Part shown: piece after piece, positions 1 through 11,728 of the stretch
How positions within the stretch are numbered: the stretch's first letter is position 1
Layout: the number at the start of each line of letters is the position of its first letter
Source: Lottia gigantea
Taxonomy: Eukaryota > Mollusca > Gastropoda > Lottiidae
Length of the DNA: 64,000 nucleotides
Assembly: GCF_000327385.1 (NCBI RefSeq)
Contig: NW_008707410.1
Span: forward strand, 415,034 to 479,033
Direction: 5' to 3'
The notes under the pieces: model-generated
Told to the model about the DNA's origin: nothing
Seen by the model: the letters and a program-made list of their open reading frames with translations, nothing else
Database searches by the model: none
Position numbers and translations under genes: made by a program

Positions 1-1245
1 GGATATAAAACTACATTTCATTAGTCCAATATATACAGAACAGTAGGATATAAAACTACATTTCATTTCATTAATCCAATAAGATATAGAACAGTAGGAT
101 ATAAAACTACATTTCATTAGTCCAATATATACAGAACAGTAGGATATAAAACTACATTTCATTTCATTAATCCAATAAGATATAGAACAGTAGGATATCA
201 AACTACATTTCATTAGTCCAATATATACAGAACAGTAGGATATAAAACTACATTTCATTTCATTAATCCAATAAGATACAGAACAATAGGATATAAAACT
301 ACATTTCATTTCATCAATCCAATAAGATACAGAACAGTAGGATATAAACCTACATTTCATCAATCCAATAAGATACAGACCAGTAGGATATAAACCTACA
401 TTTCATTTCATCAATCCAATAAGATACAGAACAATAGGATATAAAACTACATTTCATTATTCAATAAGATATAGAACAGTAGGATATAAAACTACATTTC
501 ATTAGTCCAATAAGATACAGAACAGTAGGATATAAACCTACATTTCATTAATCCAATATATACAGAACAGTAGGATATAAAACTACATTTCATTAGTCCA
601 ATATATACAGAACAGTAGAATGTAAAACTACATTTCATTTCATCAATCCAATAAGATATAGAACAGCAGGATATAAACCTACATTTCATTTCATCAATCC
701 AATAAGATACAGAACAGTAGAATGTAAAACTACATTTCATTTCATTAGTTCAATAAGATACAGAACAGTAGGATATAAACCTACATTTCATTTCATCAAT
801 CCAATAAGATACAGAACAGTAGGATATAAAACTACATTTCATCAATCCAATAAGATACAGAACAGTAGGATATAAACCTACATTTCATTAATCCAATAAG
901 ATATAGAACAGTAGGATATAAAACTACATTTCATTTCATCAATCCAATAAGATACAGAACAGTAGAATGTAAAACTACATTTCATTTCATCAATCCAATA
1001 AGATACAGAACAGTAGAATGTAAAACTACATTTCATTTCATTAGTCCAATAAGATACAGAACAGTAGAATGTAAAACTACATTTCATTTCATTAGTTCAA
1101 TAAGATATAGAACAGTAGGATATAAAACTATTTCTCAAGATACTTCAAAAAAATGATTTCATTTCCTGAGCTCAATAAGGTACAGAAAAGTAGGATAGAA
1201 AACTTCATTTCATTTGTTCAATAAGGTACAGAACAGTCGGATGTA
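1..1245 (+). repeat. 45-51 bp minisatellite derived from a SINE 3' tail
   Basis: About 23 tandem units alternate between roughly 45 and 51 bp, depending on one or two copies of CATTT. Each unit carries ACAGTAGGATATAAAACTAC, then CATTT repeats, then a 'TTAGTCCAATAAGATACAG' segment. This matches the end of the SINE at 18380-18740, where GTAGGACGTAAAACTCC is followed by a CATTT tail and preceded by CATTAGCCCA. The array is truncated by the left window edge and decays after about 1130. Minus-strand open frames across it are by-products of the repeat. Confidence 0.95.
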
Positions 1246-1269
1246 AAAATCTATTTCCTATTTCGTATA

Positions 1270-1950
1270 TTGTCGTTGCCCCTGTCCGTCGATCCGTCGT
1301 CAACATTTCTTGTAAGCACTATAGAGACTACAGTTTTTATCTGATTTTGATAAAACTTGGTGTGATGCTTTAGATTGATAAGATCTCGGTCAAGTTCGAA
1401 TTTGACATATTTTCAATGAACGGTTTTTGAGATATTGCCCTTGACTTAGAACGCCTTGAAATTTGTTAAAAATTGTTCGTGAAAAGGATTGAAGCTACAG
1501 TTTTCATCCGATTCTGATGAAACTTGATGTGATCATTGGAATTGATAAGATCTCGGACAAGTTCTAACTTGACATATTTTCGATGAACGGTTTTTGAGTT
1601 ATTGCCCTTGACTTTGTTAAAACGCGTCGAAATTTGTTAAAAATAGTTCGTGAGCAGGATTGAAGCTACAGTTTTCAACCGATTCTGATGAAACTTGGTG
1701 TGATCATTGGAATTGATAAGATATCGGACATATTCTAACTTGACGCATTTTCGATGAATGTTTTTTGAGTTATTGCCCTTGACTTTTTTGCGTCAAAATT
1801 TGTTAAAAATAATATATATATGTTATTGAATTCAAACTAATAAAATTTCTGCAATATGAGAAAATTCGTACTTTAGTCATTAAAGACTGTTTTATCATTT
1901 CTGACAGCTGCCAGTGGGCGTATGTTACCTTGCCTGGCAAGTTATCATTA
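1270..1950 (+). mobile_element. Dispersed repeat with internal ~168-bp tandem units (copy 1)
   Basis: It starts with a CCGTC-rich stretch near 1280. It continues as three diverged units in which AGATCTCGG-like, GATGAACGG-like and TTGCCCTTGACTT motifs recur; the AGAT(C/A)TCGG motif is at 1381, 1548 and 1719. It ends near 1915-1945 with AGCTGCCAGTGGGCGTATGT and a TTACCTTGCCTGGCAAG segment. Copies 2 (10835-11612) and 3 (46980-47402) share the same start and end. There is no coding capacity. In copies 2 and 3 the outer ends form a short inverted repeat (ATATGCCCAC or ATACGCCCAC against GTGGGC[GA]TAT), which suggests a non-autonomous DNA transposon. Confidence 0.7.
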
Positions 1951-2299
1951 TATCATCTGTCCAATTCGGTACTTAAAAGTGAGTTGGAAAAGTGGAGTTC
2001 TATCAGCAAGTATGGTGAATATTTAAACAATTATATTCCTTTAAATATATTGAGAAATGTGATGTATTGGACAAATTTGATTTAATTTGAACTTAGAAAA
2101 GAAACAAGAAGACATTGAATACAGCTGTTATGTTCTATTTGAATAAACAAGTTATTTAGTGGGTGGTCAGGGATATCAATAGTTGTATCAAGATAAACCA
2201 ACCTCTACATTCAAATAATACTCTAGTCTCTATTGATCTCTATTACACTTTCTTTCTTTTATATTTATACCCTTTTACTCTTTCTAACTATTACAATTG

Positions 2300-2830
2300 G
2301 ATTGAAAACTGTATGTGTTGGTAATCATACATATATCTCTTATGGATTTAAATTTTTCGCATTGATTGAAAATGTATGTAGTGTTTACTTTACTGCATTT
2401 TTTCAGTGGCTATGAGTTCAGTTTTAAGATGTCCAATTATTTTGGTTCACGAGTACCGTATATTATGCATTGATCATTCTTTTGTCCATTGCTATAGATT
2501 ATATCTTTTGAAGTTAGATTTTATGCAAGCACATTTTGTATGTAATGTTTTATTTATTGCATTTGTGTGTGGCTTTGAGTTTTGTTTTTAGATTTTCAAT
2601 TAAAACTTTGAATTCATGAACACAAGGTATTTACCATTCTTTTCTTGGTAATGGATTATTTGTTTTAGATTTAAATTTTGTGCATTGAATGAAAATGTAT
2701 GTAGTGATCTGTTTATTACATTTTGTCAGTGGCTTTGAATTATTTTGTTTTTTAAGTACAATGATTTGACCACTCTTTTGTCAGTGAGTATAGATTATGT
2801 CTTTAAATCTTTTGAAACCCAAGTTATGGC
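2300..2830. repeat. Degenerate tandem repeat, ~160 bp unit, about 3 copies
   Basis: Motifs AAAATGTATGTAGTG (near 2369 and 2693) and TTTTGTATGTAATG (near 2535) recur. Each is followed by a TTTATTACATTTTGTCAGTGG-like segment and then a GATTATATCTTTT-like segment. The units are well diverged, suggesting an old array. No gene is supported here. Confidence 0.55.
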
Positions 2831-3908
2831 CCTGGTATATCATTTATTGAAAATGCAATATTTGTCTGTTTTTTTGTCGTTATATTTAAAGAAGTTGGAT
2901 GCTGAGTAATTTTTATGACCTTTAAGGATATGAAAGATAAATGATCAGTTTGAAATCAGTGAAAGTATTTATCATCATATCTGTCTGCGTAATCTATTTT
3001 GACAAGCAAAGGAAATCATTCTTGGAAAAACAATCTGGATTTCTGGTTTTGATATTTTTATGATACAAATTCATAAGAAAAGCCCAAGGGATTTTGTTGA
3101 AAGATTTTATAATTCTATGGACAGAAATTCTATATTTTATTTTTACTTACAAGTGTTGAGTTTCTTCACAGGGGAGACTCTGGCGACAACAAGTCTCCAA
3201 ATCCCGCAGTCCATGACATGGCATTTAGTGTGCCATGATAGAATGTCTTGAACAGCCTATCAATTACAATGGCTGTTTCAGAAATTTTCATCTAGGTAGA
3301 TCGCATCCACTAATTTCTGAACATGACAGAGTTAATGTTTCAGGTAAGGAATTATGTATTTTTTGTGCCATGGTAGAATACCTTGAAACAGATTTTGGTG
3401 GCTAATGGTTATATCAGAAAGTTTACTTGGAAGAACACTCAAACCTACAACACCTTCTGTTTCTGTGCAGATTAACTAAAACACTGGCCACATTTGGAAT
3501 AACGAAGCGAACAAATCCTTACCAGACCACAGACCACAGGATTAACAAGGAGAAGTTTGTAACAGGCTGTCTTGAATATTGTTACCTGTTTATTAACTAT
3601 GGATGAGTTGGAGTTGGAGAAACTTTGTATTTGTAGTAATATTCACATAGATTTCTGTAAGTTCCTTTACTTTACTCATACACCTATTAAGTAATAATAA
3701 TAATCAAGATTTTGTATCCAGTATGAGTTAGCTCAAATCAGAAAGATTGACATTTTTCTGTGAATTTTTTTTATGATGATTGTGTGTATTGAAATTTGAT
3801 ATAATCCTGTTTTATACACTCCATTGATGTCTATTGTGTCATGAATTCAATCTTTGTGAAATTTTCTATGAAGTTATTATGTGATCATTGGTGTGTTATG
3901 AAATCTTC
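2830..3908. other. Intergenic sequence, nothing recognised
   Basis: AT-rich single-copy-looking DNA. A CAG followed by GTAAGG at 3342-3349 could be a donor for an untranslated exon upstream of exon 1A, but it lacks other support. The short open frame at 3060-3251 has no protein-like character. Confidence 0.3.
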
Positions 3909-4168
3909 AAGGGACAGGTGCACCATATTAGGTCTCAAAAGTATTAAAATGTACGAAAATCATATAATTCCTTCAAAAATACCTCAAACTAGGAATTTCA
4001 CTTCTTTTTGAACTTTCAAATTCTGGATAATTCTGGTCACACATTGATTTCAAATTGCAAAGGTGAACGCTGAGCAGTGAACACTATTACTGATTTGACT
4101 TAGTTAAAAAAATTCCCATTTATGAGATTAAAGTATGATTGGTCAAAAAAATGGTGCATCCGTCCCTT
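3909..4168 (-). mobile_element. 260-bp MITE with 18-bp terminal inverted repeats (copy 1, intact ends)
   Basis: The left end reads AAGGGACAGGTGCACCAT. The right end is its inverse with two mismatches (ATGGTGCATCCGTCCCTT). Flanks read TCAA and TTAA, compatible with a TTAA-type target site. Read on the minus strand, it aligns along its length with 23889-24117 and 27221-27532. Those copies share CCAATCA, GTGTTCAC, CCAGAATTATCC and TGAAGGAATTATGTGATTTT segments. There is no coding sequence; it is a non-autonomous DNA transposon. Confidence 0.75.
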
Positions 4169-4399
4169 TAAAATTAACATATTTCATATACATGTGAAAT
4201 TATGTGTGATCATTTGTATAATCCAAAATAAGAGAATTGTATTTGGTAGGATACATTTTGTGTGGTGAAATTTATGTGTGGTCAGTTGTATAAATCAAAT
4301 CAAAAGAATACTATATTAATATTGTCAATTTACAAGTAGAGGTTAATTTATGCAGCCTTTTTTGGTTTTTATGTAGAGGACTTAAAGCTCTTGTGCTTT

Positions 4400-4700
4400 T
4401 TGTAGAAGGTAGGACTCCATATAGTTCAATTGTCGTCTGCTAAGCGATTAGGTTCTTGGGTTTGATTCCTCTTCAAATGAAGAAAAGTCTATATCTATCC
4501 TGGCTATATGAATATCTCTTTGAATGAGTACAATTTTCAAACTGTGTAAACGTCAATGCTTCCCTGGAACATTGAATGGCTCAGATAGTAGCGATTTAGT
4601 TTGTCATCTTAGCGATAAGATGCCATGGGTTTAAGTCCTTCCGAGAGTCAGCCCAGTTGAAGTTTCATCTTCTAGGCGATAAGCTGCTGTGGGGTAAAAT
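4400..4700 (+). mobile_element. Two degenerate tRNA-derived SINE heads
   Basis: A box-B-like GGGTTTGATTCC lies near 4458. A second tRNA-like unit near 4577-4650 has TGGCTCAGATAG (box A-like) and GGGTTTAAGTCC (box B-like), about 55 bp apart as in tRNA genes. Neither folds into a credible tRNA by eye. They look like old SINE heads without clear tails. Confidence 0.4.
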
Positions 4701-4702
4701 GC

Positions 4703-4775
4703 TATTTAAAGGGATTGTAAAGAGGTTTACTAGATATAATCCTTGTAAGGCATTTAGAAGTATCACAGCACATAA
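4703..4775 (+). mobile_element. End fragment of the foldback MITE seen at 55515-55810
   Basis: TTTAAAGGGATTGTAAAGAG followed by GTTTACTAGAT is nearly identical to the left end of the element at 55515. Only the terminal part is recognisable here. Confidence 0.45.
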
Positions 4776-5210
4776 GAAACAACAGTTTTTATGGATATAG
4801 ACTTCTGTTTATTATTGAACACAACGTTTCATTACAAATACAGGCAATGTTATCAAGTGATTGAATCACTCAAGGTAAGAATAAGCCTGGTGCCACAGCC
4901 AGTATTTCTGTTACAGTGTCAGTTTTCAAATCACTAATCTATATAGTACACATTGTGTAGTGATATATCACTCTAGTTAAATGTCATGGATGATAATTAT
5001 TATTGACAGTTATTTTTTATGTTTTACATGTTGACATATTTTATATTAGTTATTGCACATTACAAATCAACATATATGTTTATGTTATGAAATGAACATA
5101 CAGGTATAGATAGTGATTTGTGCAGTTTTCATGTGGTTTATATTTCTAGGAGGTCAGGTGACTGTTGCAGAAAGTATTGAATTCTTTTCATATACACCTT
5201 GTCTTGTATT
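4776..5210. other. Intergenic sequence, nothing recognised
   Basis: AT-rich DNA with no open frame, tRNA-like structure or repeat unit that I can support. It abuts the 60-bp array. Confidence 0.3.
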
Positions 5211-6940
5211 TTATTGGTTTTATCATCTTGAATGATCCATGATAGCTATTGGACTCATTTAATGTCTGCTTCATTGATTTTATCATCTTGAATGATCCAG
5301 GATGGCTATTGGACTCATTTCATGTCAACCTCATAGATTTTATCATCTTGAATGATCCAGGATGGCTATTGGGTTCATTTCATGTCAACCTCATAGATTT
5401 TATCATCTTGAATGATCCAGGATGGCTATTGGGTTCATTTCATGTCTACCTTATTGATTTTATCATCTTGAATGATCCAGAATGGCTATTGGGTTCATTT
5501 CATGTCAACCTCATAGATTTTATCATCTTGAATGATCCAGGATGGCTATTGGGTTCATTTCATGTCAACCTCATAGATTTTATCATCTTGAATGATCCAG
5601 GATGGCTATTGGACTCATTTCATGTCTACCTCATTGATTTTATCATCTTGAATGATCCAGAATGGCTATTGGGTTCATTTCATGTCTACCTCATTGATTT
5701 TATCATCTTGAATGGTCCATGATAGCTATTGGACTCATTTAATGTCTGCTTCATTGATTTTATCATGTTGAATGATCCATGATAGCTTTTGGACTCATTT
5801 CATGTCTGCCTCATTGATTTTATCATCTTGAATGATCCAGGATGGCTATTGGACTCATTTCATGTCTACCTCATAGATTTTATCATCTTGAATAATCCAG
5901 GATGGCTATTGGGTTCATTTCATGTCTACTTATTGATTTTATCATCTTGAATGATCCAGAATGGCTATTGGGTTCATTTCATGTCTACCTCATTGATTTT
6001 ATCATCTTGAATGATCCAGGATGGCTATTGGGTTCATTTCATGTCTACCTCATTGATTTTATCATCTTGAATGATCCATGATAGCTATTGGATTTATTTC
6101 ATGTCTACCTCATTGATTTTATCATCTTGAATAATCCAGGATGGCTATTGGACTCATTTCATGTCTACCTCATTGATTTTATCATCTTGAATGATCCAGA
6201 ATGGCTATTGGACTCATTTCATGTCTACCTCATTGATTTTATCATCTTGAATGATCCAGAATGGCTATTGGACTCATTTCATGTCTACCTCATTGATTTT
6301 ATCATCTTGAATGATCCATGATAGCTATTGGATTTATTTCATGTCTACCTCATTGATTTTATCATCTTGAATAATCCAGGATGGCTATTGCGTTCATTTC
6401 ATGTCTACCTCATTGATTTTATCATCTTGAATGATCCAGGATGGCTATTGGACTCATTTCATGTCTACCTCATTGATTTTATCATCTTGAATGATCCAGA
6501 ATGGCTATTGGGTTCATTTCATGTCTACCTCATTGATTTTATCATCTTGAATGATCCAGGATGGCTATTGGGTTCATTTCATGTCTACCTTATTGATTTT
6601 ATCATCTTGAATGATCCAGAATGGCTATTGGACTCATTTCATGTCTACCTCATTGATTTTATCATCTTGAATGATCCAGGATAGCTATTGGACTCATTTA
6701 TGTCTACCTCATTGATTTTATCATCTTGAATGATCCAGAATGGCTATTGGGTTCATTTCATGTCTACCTCATTGATTTTATCATCTTGAATGATCCAGGA
6801 TAGCTATTGGGCTTATTTCATGTCTACCCTACTGATTGAAAGATTCCGGGTTAGGGTTAGGGCTATTGGACTCATTTCATGTTTACCTCATTGATTTTGT
6901 CATCTTGAAAGATCCAGAATGGCTATTGGGTCAGGGTAGT
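5211..6940 (+). repeat. 60-bp minisatellite, about 29 copies, with 240/480-bp higher-order pattern
   Basis: The unit contains TTTTATCATCTTGAATGATC, then CAGGATGGCTATTGG, then a TCATTTCATGTCTACCTC segment. Period is exactly 60 bp apart from two one-base-shorter units (near 5930 and 6698). Variant units recur at fixed spacing: the CCATGATAGCTATTGGATTT variant at about 6075 and 6315 (240 bp), and the variant with 'ATTTAATGTCTGCTTC' at about 5240 and 5720 (480 bp). Because 60 is divisible by three, one frame stays open over runs of units as a 20-residue repeat. TAG-bearing variants interrupt it, so it is not called as a gene. Confidence 0.95.
6848..6862 (+). repeat. Short telomere-like GGGTTAGGGTTAGGG
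   Basis: Fifteen bases of perfect TTAGGG-type repeat sit in the decaying end of the 60-bp array, between one unit and the next GCTATTGG segment. It may be a repair insertion or a chance change of the TATTGGGTCAGGGTAG-like variant nearby. Confidence 0.6.
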
Positions 6941-7684
6941 TATTGAGCTAATTTTATAGCCAGTGGTTTGACAGGTATGATAAAATGCAGGTTGCCTTTT
7001 ATCTAAATAGAACTTAAATTCAATTATCAAAGTCTGTTTGGGTGTTTTTGATTTAGCACATCATTAAGAAAAATATTATATCATGTGGTTGTAGGAAATA
7101 TGTTTTAAGCTTAAGCTGTGCCATTTTGGGAATTTTAGGTTTATTCATAGGTTTGGTTATGAAGTTTAATTTATTTTTTGGAATGATCAGGCGGAATTTG
7201 AGATGTTCTGTGATTTTCTTAAGACTGTTAGATTTTTGTTATTTTTTGTAGGCAAAACCAGAAATTTTACACGAAGTGAACTTTTGACTTATATGAGAGC
7301 TATATTATCATAGTAAAATATAATATCATCAGATTGAAATGGACTTACTATATAAGTTTGCATAAAACACCTTTAGATTGAATTGACCAGAGAAAAGCTT
7401 CAAGAGACATACTGATCTAAGCTTGCATTTTGGCAAACTGTGAAAGATGTACTTGTGAAGATTAAAAAATTTGATACATTACATAATATATGCGCATGTA
7501 TGAATAATTAAGTGGATATTGATTAAGTGTCTTCATTGGCATCATGTGCCTGTATCCCATCATAAATATGTGCTTGTAATTAAGCAGATATTAATTAAGT
7601 GTTTTCTTATGGATGGTACTCTGGATTGGATCTATTTAATAAAATGTGGATTACGTGATTTATTGGATTAATCAAGAAATAAAG
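6941..7684. other. Region upstream of exon 1A; promoter expected, none defined
   Basis: About 740 bp of AT-rich DNA between the array and exon 1A. If 1A is a first exon, its transcription start and 5' UTR should lie here or further left. No convincing TATA box, initiator or CpG-rich segment is visible. A repeated 'ATTAAGTG' phrase (TGGATATTGATTAAGTG and AGATATTAATTAAGTG, near 7515 and 7585) marks a short local duplication. Confidence 0.3.
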
Positions 7685-7841
7685 ATGGAGGGAAAACAAG
7701 CGTCTGAGGACGAACTAGCAGACGATTTTGAGGATTATGAACTTGTCTCCATGGGACGTTTGTCTCGGGAGAATAGTTTTGAGTCTGACGCTCAGCGGAA
7801 GGGATGTGTTGTACGACTTGATGGATTAAGATACACAATAG
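7685..7841 (+). CDS. Alternative first coding exon 1A of an unrecognised gene (52 codons plus 1 base)
   Basis: The ATG at 7685 has a strong context (A at -3, G at +4), and an in-frame TAA lies at 7640-7642, so this is the first usable start unless an upstream exon is spliced in. The peptide starts MEGKQASEDELADDFEDYEL. It has an acidic segment at about residues 7-20, then basophilic-kinase-like serines (GRLS, RENS), then VVRLDGLRYTI. Coding ends after one base of the next codon, directly before GTAAGT at 7842, giving a phase 1 donor. Local GC content and codon character stand out from the AT-rich surroundings. Exon 1B ends in the same phase with a related peptide, which supports both being real. 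The family is not recognised. The V-x-h-D-G-h-R-[YF] pattern loosely resembles the first strands of a BTB/T1 fold, but this is weak. No second exon of the gene was found in the window. Confidence 0.72.
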
Positions 7842-8008
7842 GTAAGTCTGTTTTTTTTATTTTTATGGAATTACAGACACACTGTAACCCAAACCAATGA
7901 TAAGGATGTTACCTATTCCCTGCTCTTATACAGCTTTCAAGCCTCATTCTTATTTTAAAATAGAAATTATGGAAATGTCAATGAATGATAGAATGTGATG
8001 GCATGTGA

Positions 8009-8272
8009 GAGAATCTGATCAATGACTGCAGCTCAAAATTGGCTGAAAAATTGCAGTTGCTTATGCTCTATAATGATCTTGTTGATGCCCAAAGCATTGA
8101 AAATGTGCGAGCACAGAGTTTACAGCAGTTTGTTACTTTGGGACTATACCACAATTCGGCCCACACCTTTACAGGATTTCAAACAGCCAAAATCACAGAG
8201 GGTGGGGTTTTTTTTGGTCCAATCCAAATGACTATAGCAGCTGCCATGGCCTTTCAACTTTTGCAATCATAG
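8009..8272 (+). other. Protein-like open frame of unknown nature
   Basis: An 86-codon frame ends in TAG at 8270-8272. It reads, in part, L-A-E-K-L-Q-L-L-M-L-Y-N-D-L-V-D-A-Q-S-I-E-N-V, then R-A-Q-S-L-Q-Q-F-V-T-L-G. It lies in a stretch with higher GC than its surroundings. It has no ATG near its start, no clear acceptor and no recognised family. It could be a decayed transposase or gene fragment, or chance. Confidence 0.2.
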
Positions 8273-8829
8273 TTTCTGGACCTCATTTTACATAACAACT
8301 AATCGATCTGAAATTTTTTGTCTTATAATTCTTTGAAAATGATTGATCCATCATCAGATAGTGTGTACATTTTCAACCAGAGAACAAACAAAAAGTCAAC
8401 TTTGTTAAATTACTTAAATCCCTGGAGTCGTGTAAGATTTATGTTAAAAACATATCTTGGTAGGGAGCTGACATTGTATTTCCTTCCATGTTTCCTCAAT
8501 CAACCATATAATGTTCATTTTGAAAAAAATTACTTTATTCAGTTTAAGAAGCAAAATGAAACATATATGAACAAATAAATTTTAAGAAAACAATTTTATG
8601 CATAGAATATTAAAAAACAAAGATATGATTTTTGTGCTTCCTGCAAGTTAATCAGTGTATTACAGTTAATAACACCATAGACAGTTGAACTAGTTTTTGG
8701 TCACATTTCTTACAATTATCATGCTTAAAACATCAAAATTGATCATGGTTATACCCTAAACACAATGATAAAAGTCTCATGGAATTAACTTAACCATCAA
8801 TATTTTGGGTCACACCATTGCAGACAGTC

Positions 8830-9000
8830 ATGATCCTTTTATAGTTGGAAATTGAAAAAGACGAGTAATGTCTCAATCCTTACAAAATCTCCCTTATAGC
8901 ATACATATTACATTGCCTGTTATCAGTTGCCCAATAATAAGCAGAAAAACAGGACATAAAGGTGCTGTAGGATTTTAAAACTCAATTTAAAACTCAATTT
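8830..9000 (+). mobile_element. Degenerate SINE 3' portion
   Basis: TTGGAAATTGAAAAAGACGA, CATATTACATTGCCTG, and a final AAACTCAATTTCAT follow the same order as the distal half of the SINE at 18380-18740. A GTAGGA motif appears just before the tail. Head missing, diverged. Confidence 0.55.
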
Positions 9001-9299
9001 CATCAGTTTAATTTCAATTCAAGCTACAAGACTACCATCCAATCGGAGTAAAGACCAAATGGTGAAATTTTAAATTTGTTACAATTCTCCAAGGGTAGAT
9101 AACTGTATGTACAGGAACTGTTAAAATGAGTTACCGTGATTTCAGACAATTATAGCTGTTATAAACACCTCCCATGGGAGACAAGGCTGTTATAAATTCC
9201 TCCCTTGGGTACTATCATGGTAAAGAGAATTTTGCTGCGGAATACTGATTGAACTTTTGCTTATGTTCTTCATTGCAGATGGAATTGGTTTTTTGACTA

Positions 9300-9550
9300 A
9301 TGAAAGCTCACCTTGACCAAGAGCCAGCAGACTTGCTTGTTTTTGCCAGTCATGTCTGACTAGAGCAAAAAACTTTTTATCTGGCTGTATTTGTAAAGCT
9401 TTAAGTCTTTGAATTGTCTGTATTTGCCAGTTATATCTGACTAGAGTATAAGACTGTTCTTTATCTGTTTACCAATGTTGTCAGATTAAAGCTTTAGACT
9501 GTTGATATATCTATATTTACAAGTCACTTCTGACTTAAGTTCTGAGTGAA
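9300..9550 (-). repeat. Degenerate tandem of the 'TAACTGGCAAATACAG' family
   Basis: Two to three decayed units carry GCCAGTCATGTCTGACTAGA or GCCAGTTATATCTGACTAGA, preceded by CTGTATTTG. On the minus strand these read TCTAGTCAGA, then CATGACTGGCAAATACAG. That is the core of the arrays at 13.5, 25 and 61.5 kb. Confidence 0.55.
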
Positions 9551-9639
9551 ATTTAGGATCAATCTAAAAGCAGATTAGGCTTAATAAAATATAAAAATAA
9601 CAGATCTAGCTCTCCAATTCATTTCATTGGGATTATAAA

Positions 9640-9705
9640 GTTCACATTTCACATGCAAACAAGCCAAATAATAGAATGTAAAACTCCATTTCATTTCTTA
9701 GATTC
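9640..9705 (+). mobile_element. SINE tail fragment
   Basis: ATAGAATGTAAAACTCCATT followed by a TCATTTC tail matches the SINE 3' end. Only the terminal bases are recognisable. Confidence 0.45.
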
Positions 9706-10834
9706 CCATGTTGATGTGGAGAACTTCGTAACGAAGCCAGAAAATAAGATTTAATCAGGGATCATAACAATGAATGTTATTTGAATAACAATATAAAACT
9801 GGTTATTTATAACTCTACTGAATAAATCTCTGAAAATAATCACAAAATTTGATTGATATTCAGTGATTTTTATCGAAATGTAATCTTCGTTGTGGTCTGA
9901 AATGAGAGAAATAGATTCACAATTAATCTTAGCTCATTAATATTCATGAGATTGTGTCAATAGGTAATCTGGTATTTGTATGCAGTTATGAATCTGATTA
10001 AGGTATATATTTGGTCTTATGAGAATTTTGTGGGAAATTGATTTCAAAAAATAAGTTTATGTATCTTTTGACTTTAGACTATACTTTACCCAATTTTGGG
10101 TGGGGTGGGGCTTTTGCAGACTTTTTTTTGCTGGTGTCAGGAGAGAGGAATCCAAACCATTGTTTTTGATTTGTTAATGTTGATCAGAATAATTTTAGTT
10201 TGGGGAAAAAAAAGAACGTGGTGATTCTTTTAACCTGGAGAATGAGCAACAATCTCATGGTGATAAGAACAGTGAGATATAATACTCCATTTTTATTTCA
10301 TGTTGGTTTATGAAATCTAAATATCAGCATCAGAATTAAATCACATTGGGGTCATGTGACACTTTAAGCTGCAATCAGAATTAATTTGACGTTAATTTGA
10401 CAATTATTTTTATCAAGTGAACCATTTAAACCGAGACTGTCATCCTCGTGTCAGTTCAGCTTAACGAAGATCTATTTATAGTACCTAATTACGGAAATTA
10501 GCAACGCTAACGTTTCCGATGTTCCGTTGAAATTCTGACAGAAGCTTAATTTTTCTGACATTTTCATCCGATTGAAATTTTCCACACATCAACTAAGATA
10601 TCATATTTTTTAGCAGTGTTGATCCAAAGTTTTTGTGTCAATTATTTTCTGAAATACTTACAGGGATATAATGATCAAGATTAATTGACAATCTAATGCA
10701 GCTCTATCATCCTTGTATTCACCTGGACTAAACTATAGTGGCATTGAATTTTACAGGAAAAGGTGAAGGTTGCTTGATGGGCATGTACAGTAAACTGTTT
10801 TGAGAATAGTTACTGTTTACATAACACAATTTTT
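9706..10834. other. Intronic sequence, nothing recognised
   Basis: AT-rich DNA with no exon-like open frame or clear repeat. Confidence 0.3.
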
Positions 10835-11612
10835 ATATGCCCACATGTCCGTTCGTCCGTCCACATTTGTTGTATGCACGATAGCGGCTACAGTTTTTAT
10901 CTGATATTGATGAAACTTGGTTTGCATGTATATATTGTTAAGATCTCGGTCAAGTTTGAAATTGGTAATAATCAGATGAACGGTTTCAGAGTTATTGCCC
11001 TTGACTTAGTAAAAACGCGTTAAATTTGGCTTGTATGCTTAATAAAGGCTGCAATATTTATCGTATCTTGATGAAACTCAGAGTTATTTCCCTTGACATA
11101 GTAAAATTGTGTTAAAATTGCCTGGTATGCCCAATGAACGCTTCAATTTTGATACCATCTTGATGAAACTTTGTATGCATGAATATATTAATGAGATATC
11201 GGTCAAGTTTGAAGTTGGTAATAATTGGATGAACGATTTCAGGGTAATTGCCCTTGACTTAGTAAAATTGGCTTTTAGACAGGCTATAGACTGCAGTTTT
11301 TATCTTAAATGGATGAAGCTTAGTATGCATGTATATATGGACAAGATCTCCGTCAAGTTGAAAATGGTAACGATTGGGTGAACGGTTTTGGAGTTGCCCT
11401 TGAATTAATTCTATGCGTCTAATTTGGCTTGTAGGCCTGATAGAGACTACATTTTTTTTACGATCTTGATGAAACTTAGTATGAGATCTCTGTAAAGCTT
11501 GAAATTAGTAAAAATAGGATGATTGGTTTCACATATTAAACAGCTACAGACTTTGTAATCATTTCTGACAGCTGGTAGTGGGCATATGTTACCTTGCCTG
11601 GCAAGCTATCTT
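10835..11612 (+). mobile_element. Dispersed repeat with internal tandem units (copy 2)
   Basis: The left end is TATATGCCCACATGTCCG followed by TTCGTCC. The right end is CAGCTGGTAGTGGGCATATG followed by TTACCTTGCCTGG. ATATGCCCAC and GTGGGCATAT form a 10-bp inverted repeat. Between them, GATCTCGGTCAAGTTTGAA-like and TTGCCCTTGACTTAGTAAAA motifs recur about four times. Open frames inside are not protein-like. Confidence 0.7.
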
Positions 11613-11728
11613 ATCCAGTCTGTTCTGAGAACTGTTTTAAACCACCACCACCTCCTTCAGATGACTAGAATTAGTACAATTATTACTGCTTACCCTTTTA
11701 CACTATACAAAATTCATTAGTTCTGTTC

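Noticed and set aside
492-1087. Minus-strand frames in the left-hand array
   Set aside because: By-product of the SINE-tail repeat. The repeat origin explains the sequence fully.
3335-3349. CAG followed by GTAAGG as a recursive splice site
   Set aside because: The upstream tract is not pyrimidine-rich and it lies before exon 1A. At best it is a donor of an untranslated exon.
5249-6684. Long open frames of a 20-residue hydrophobic repeat in the 60-bp array
   Set aside because: The frame stays open because 60 is divisible by three. Several units carry TAG in the same frame, and there is no start context, splice site or codon-position bias in unit differences.
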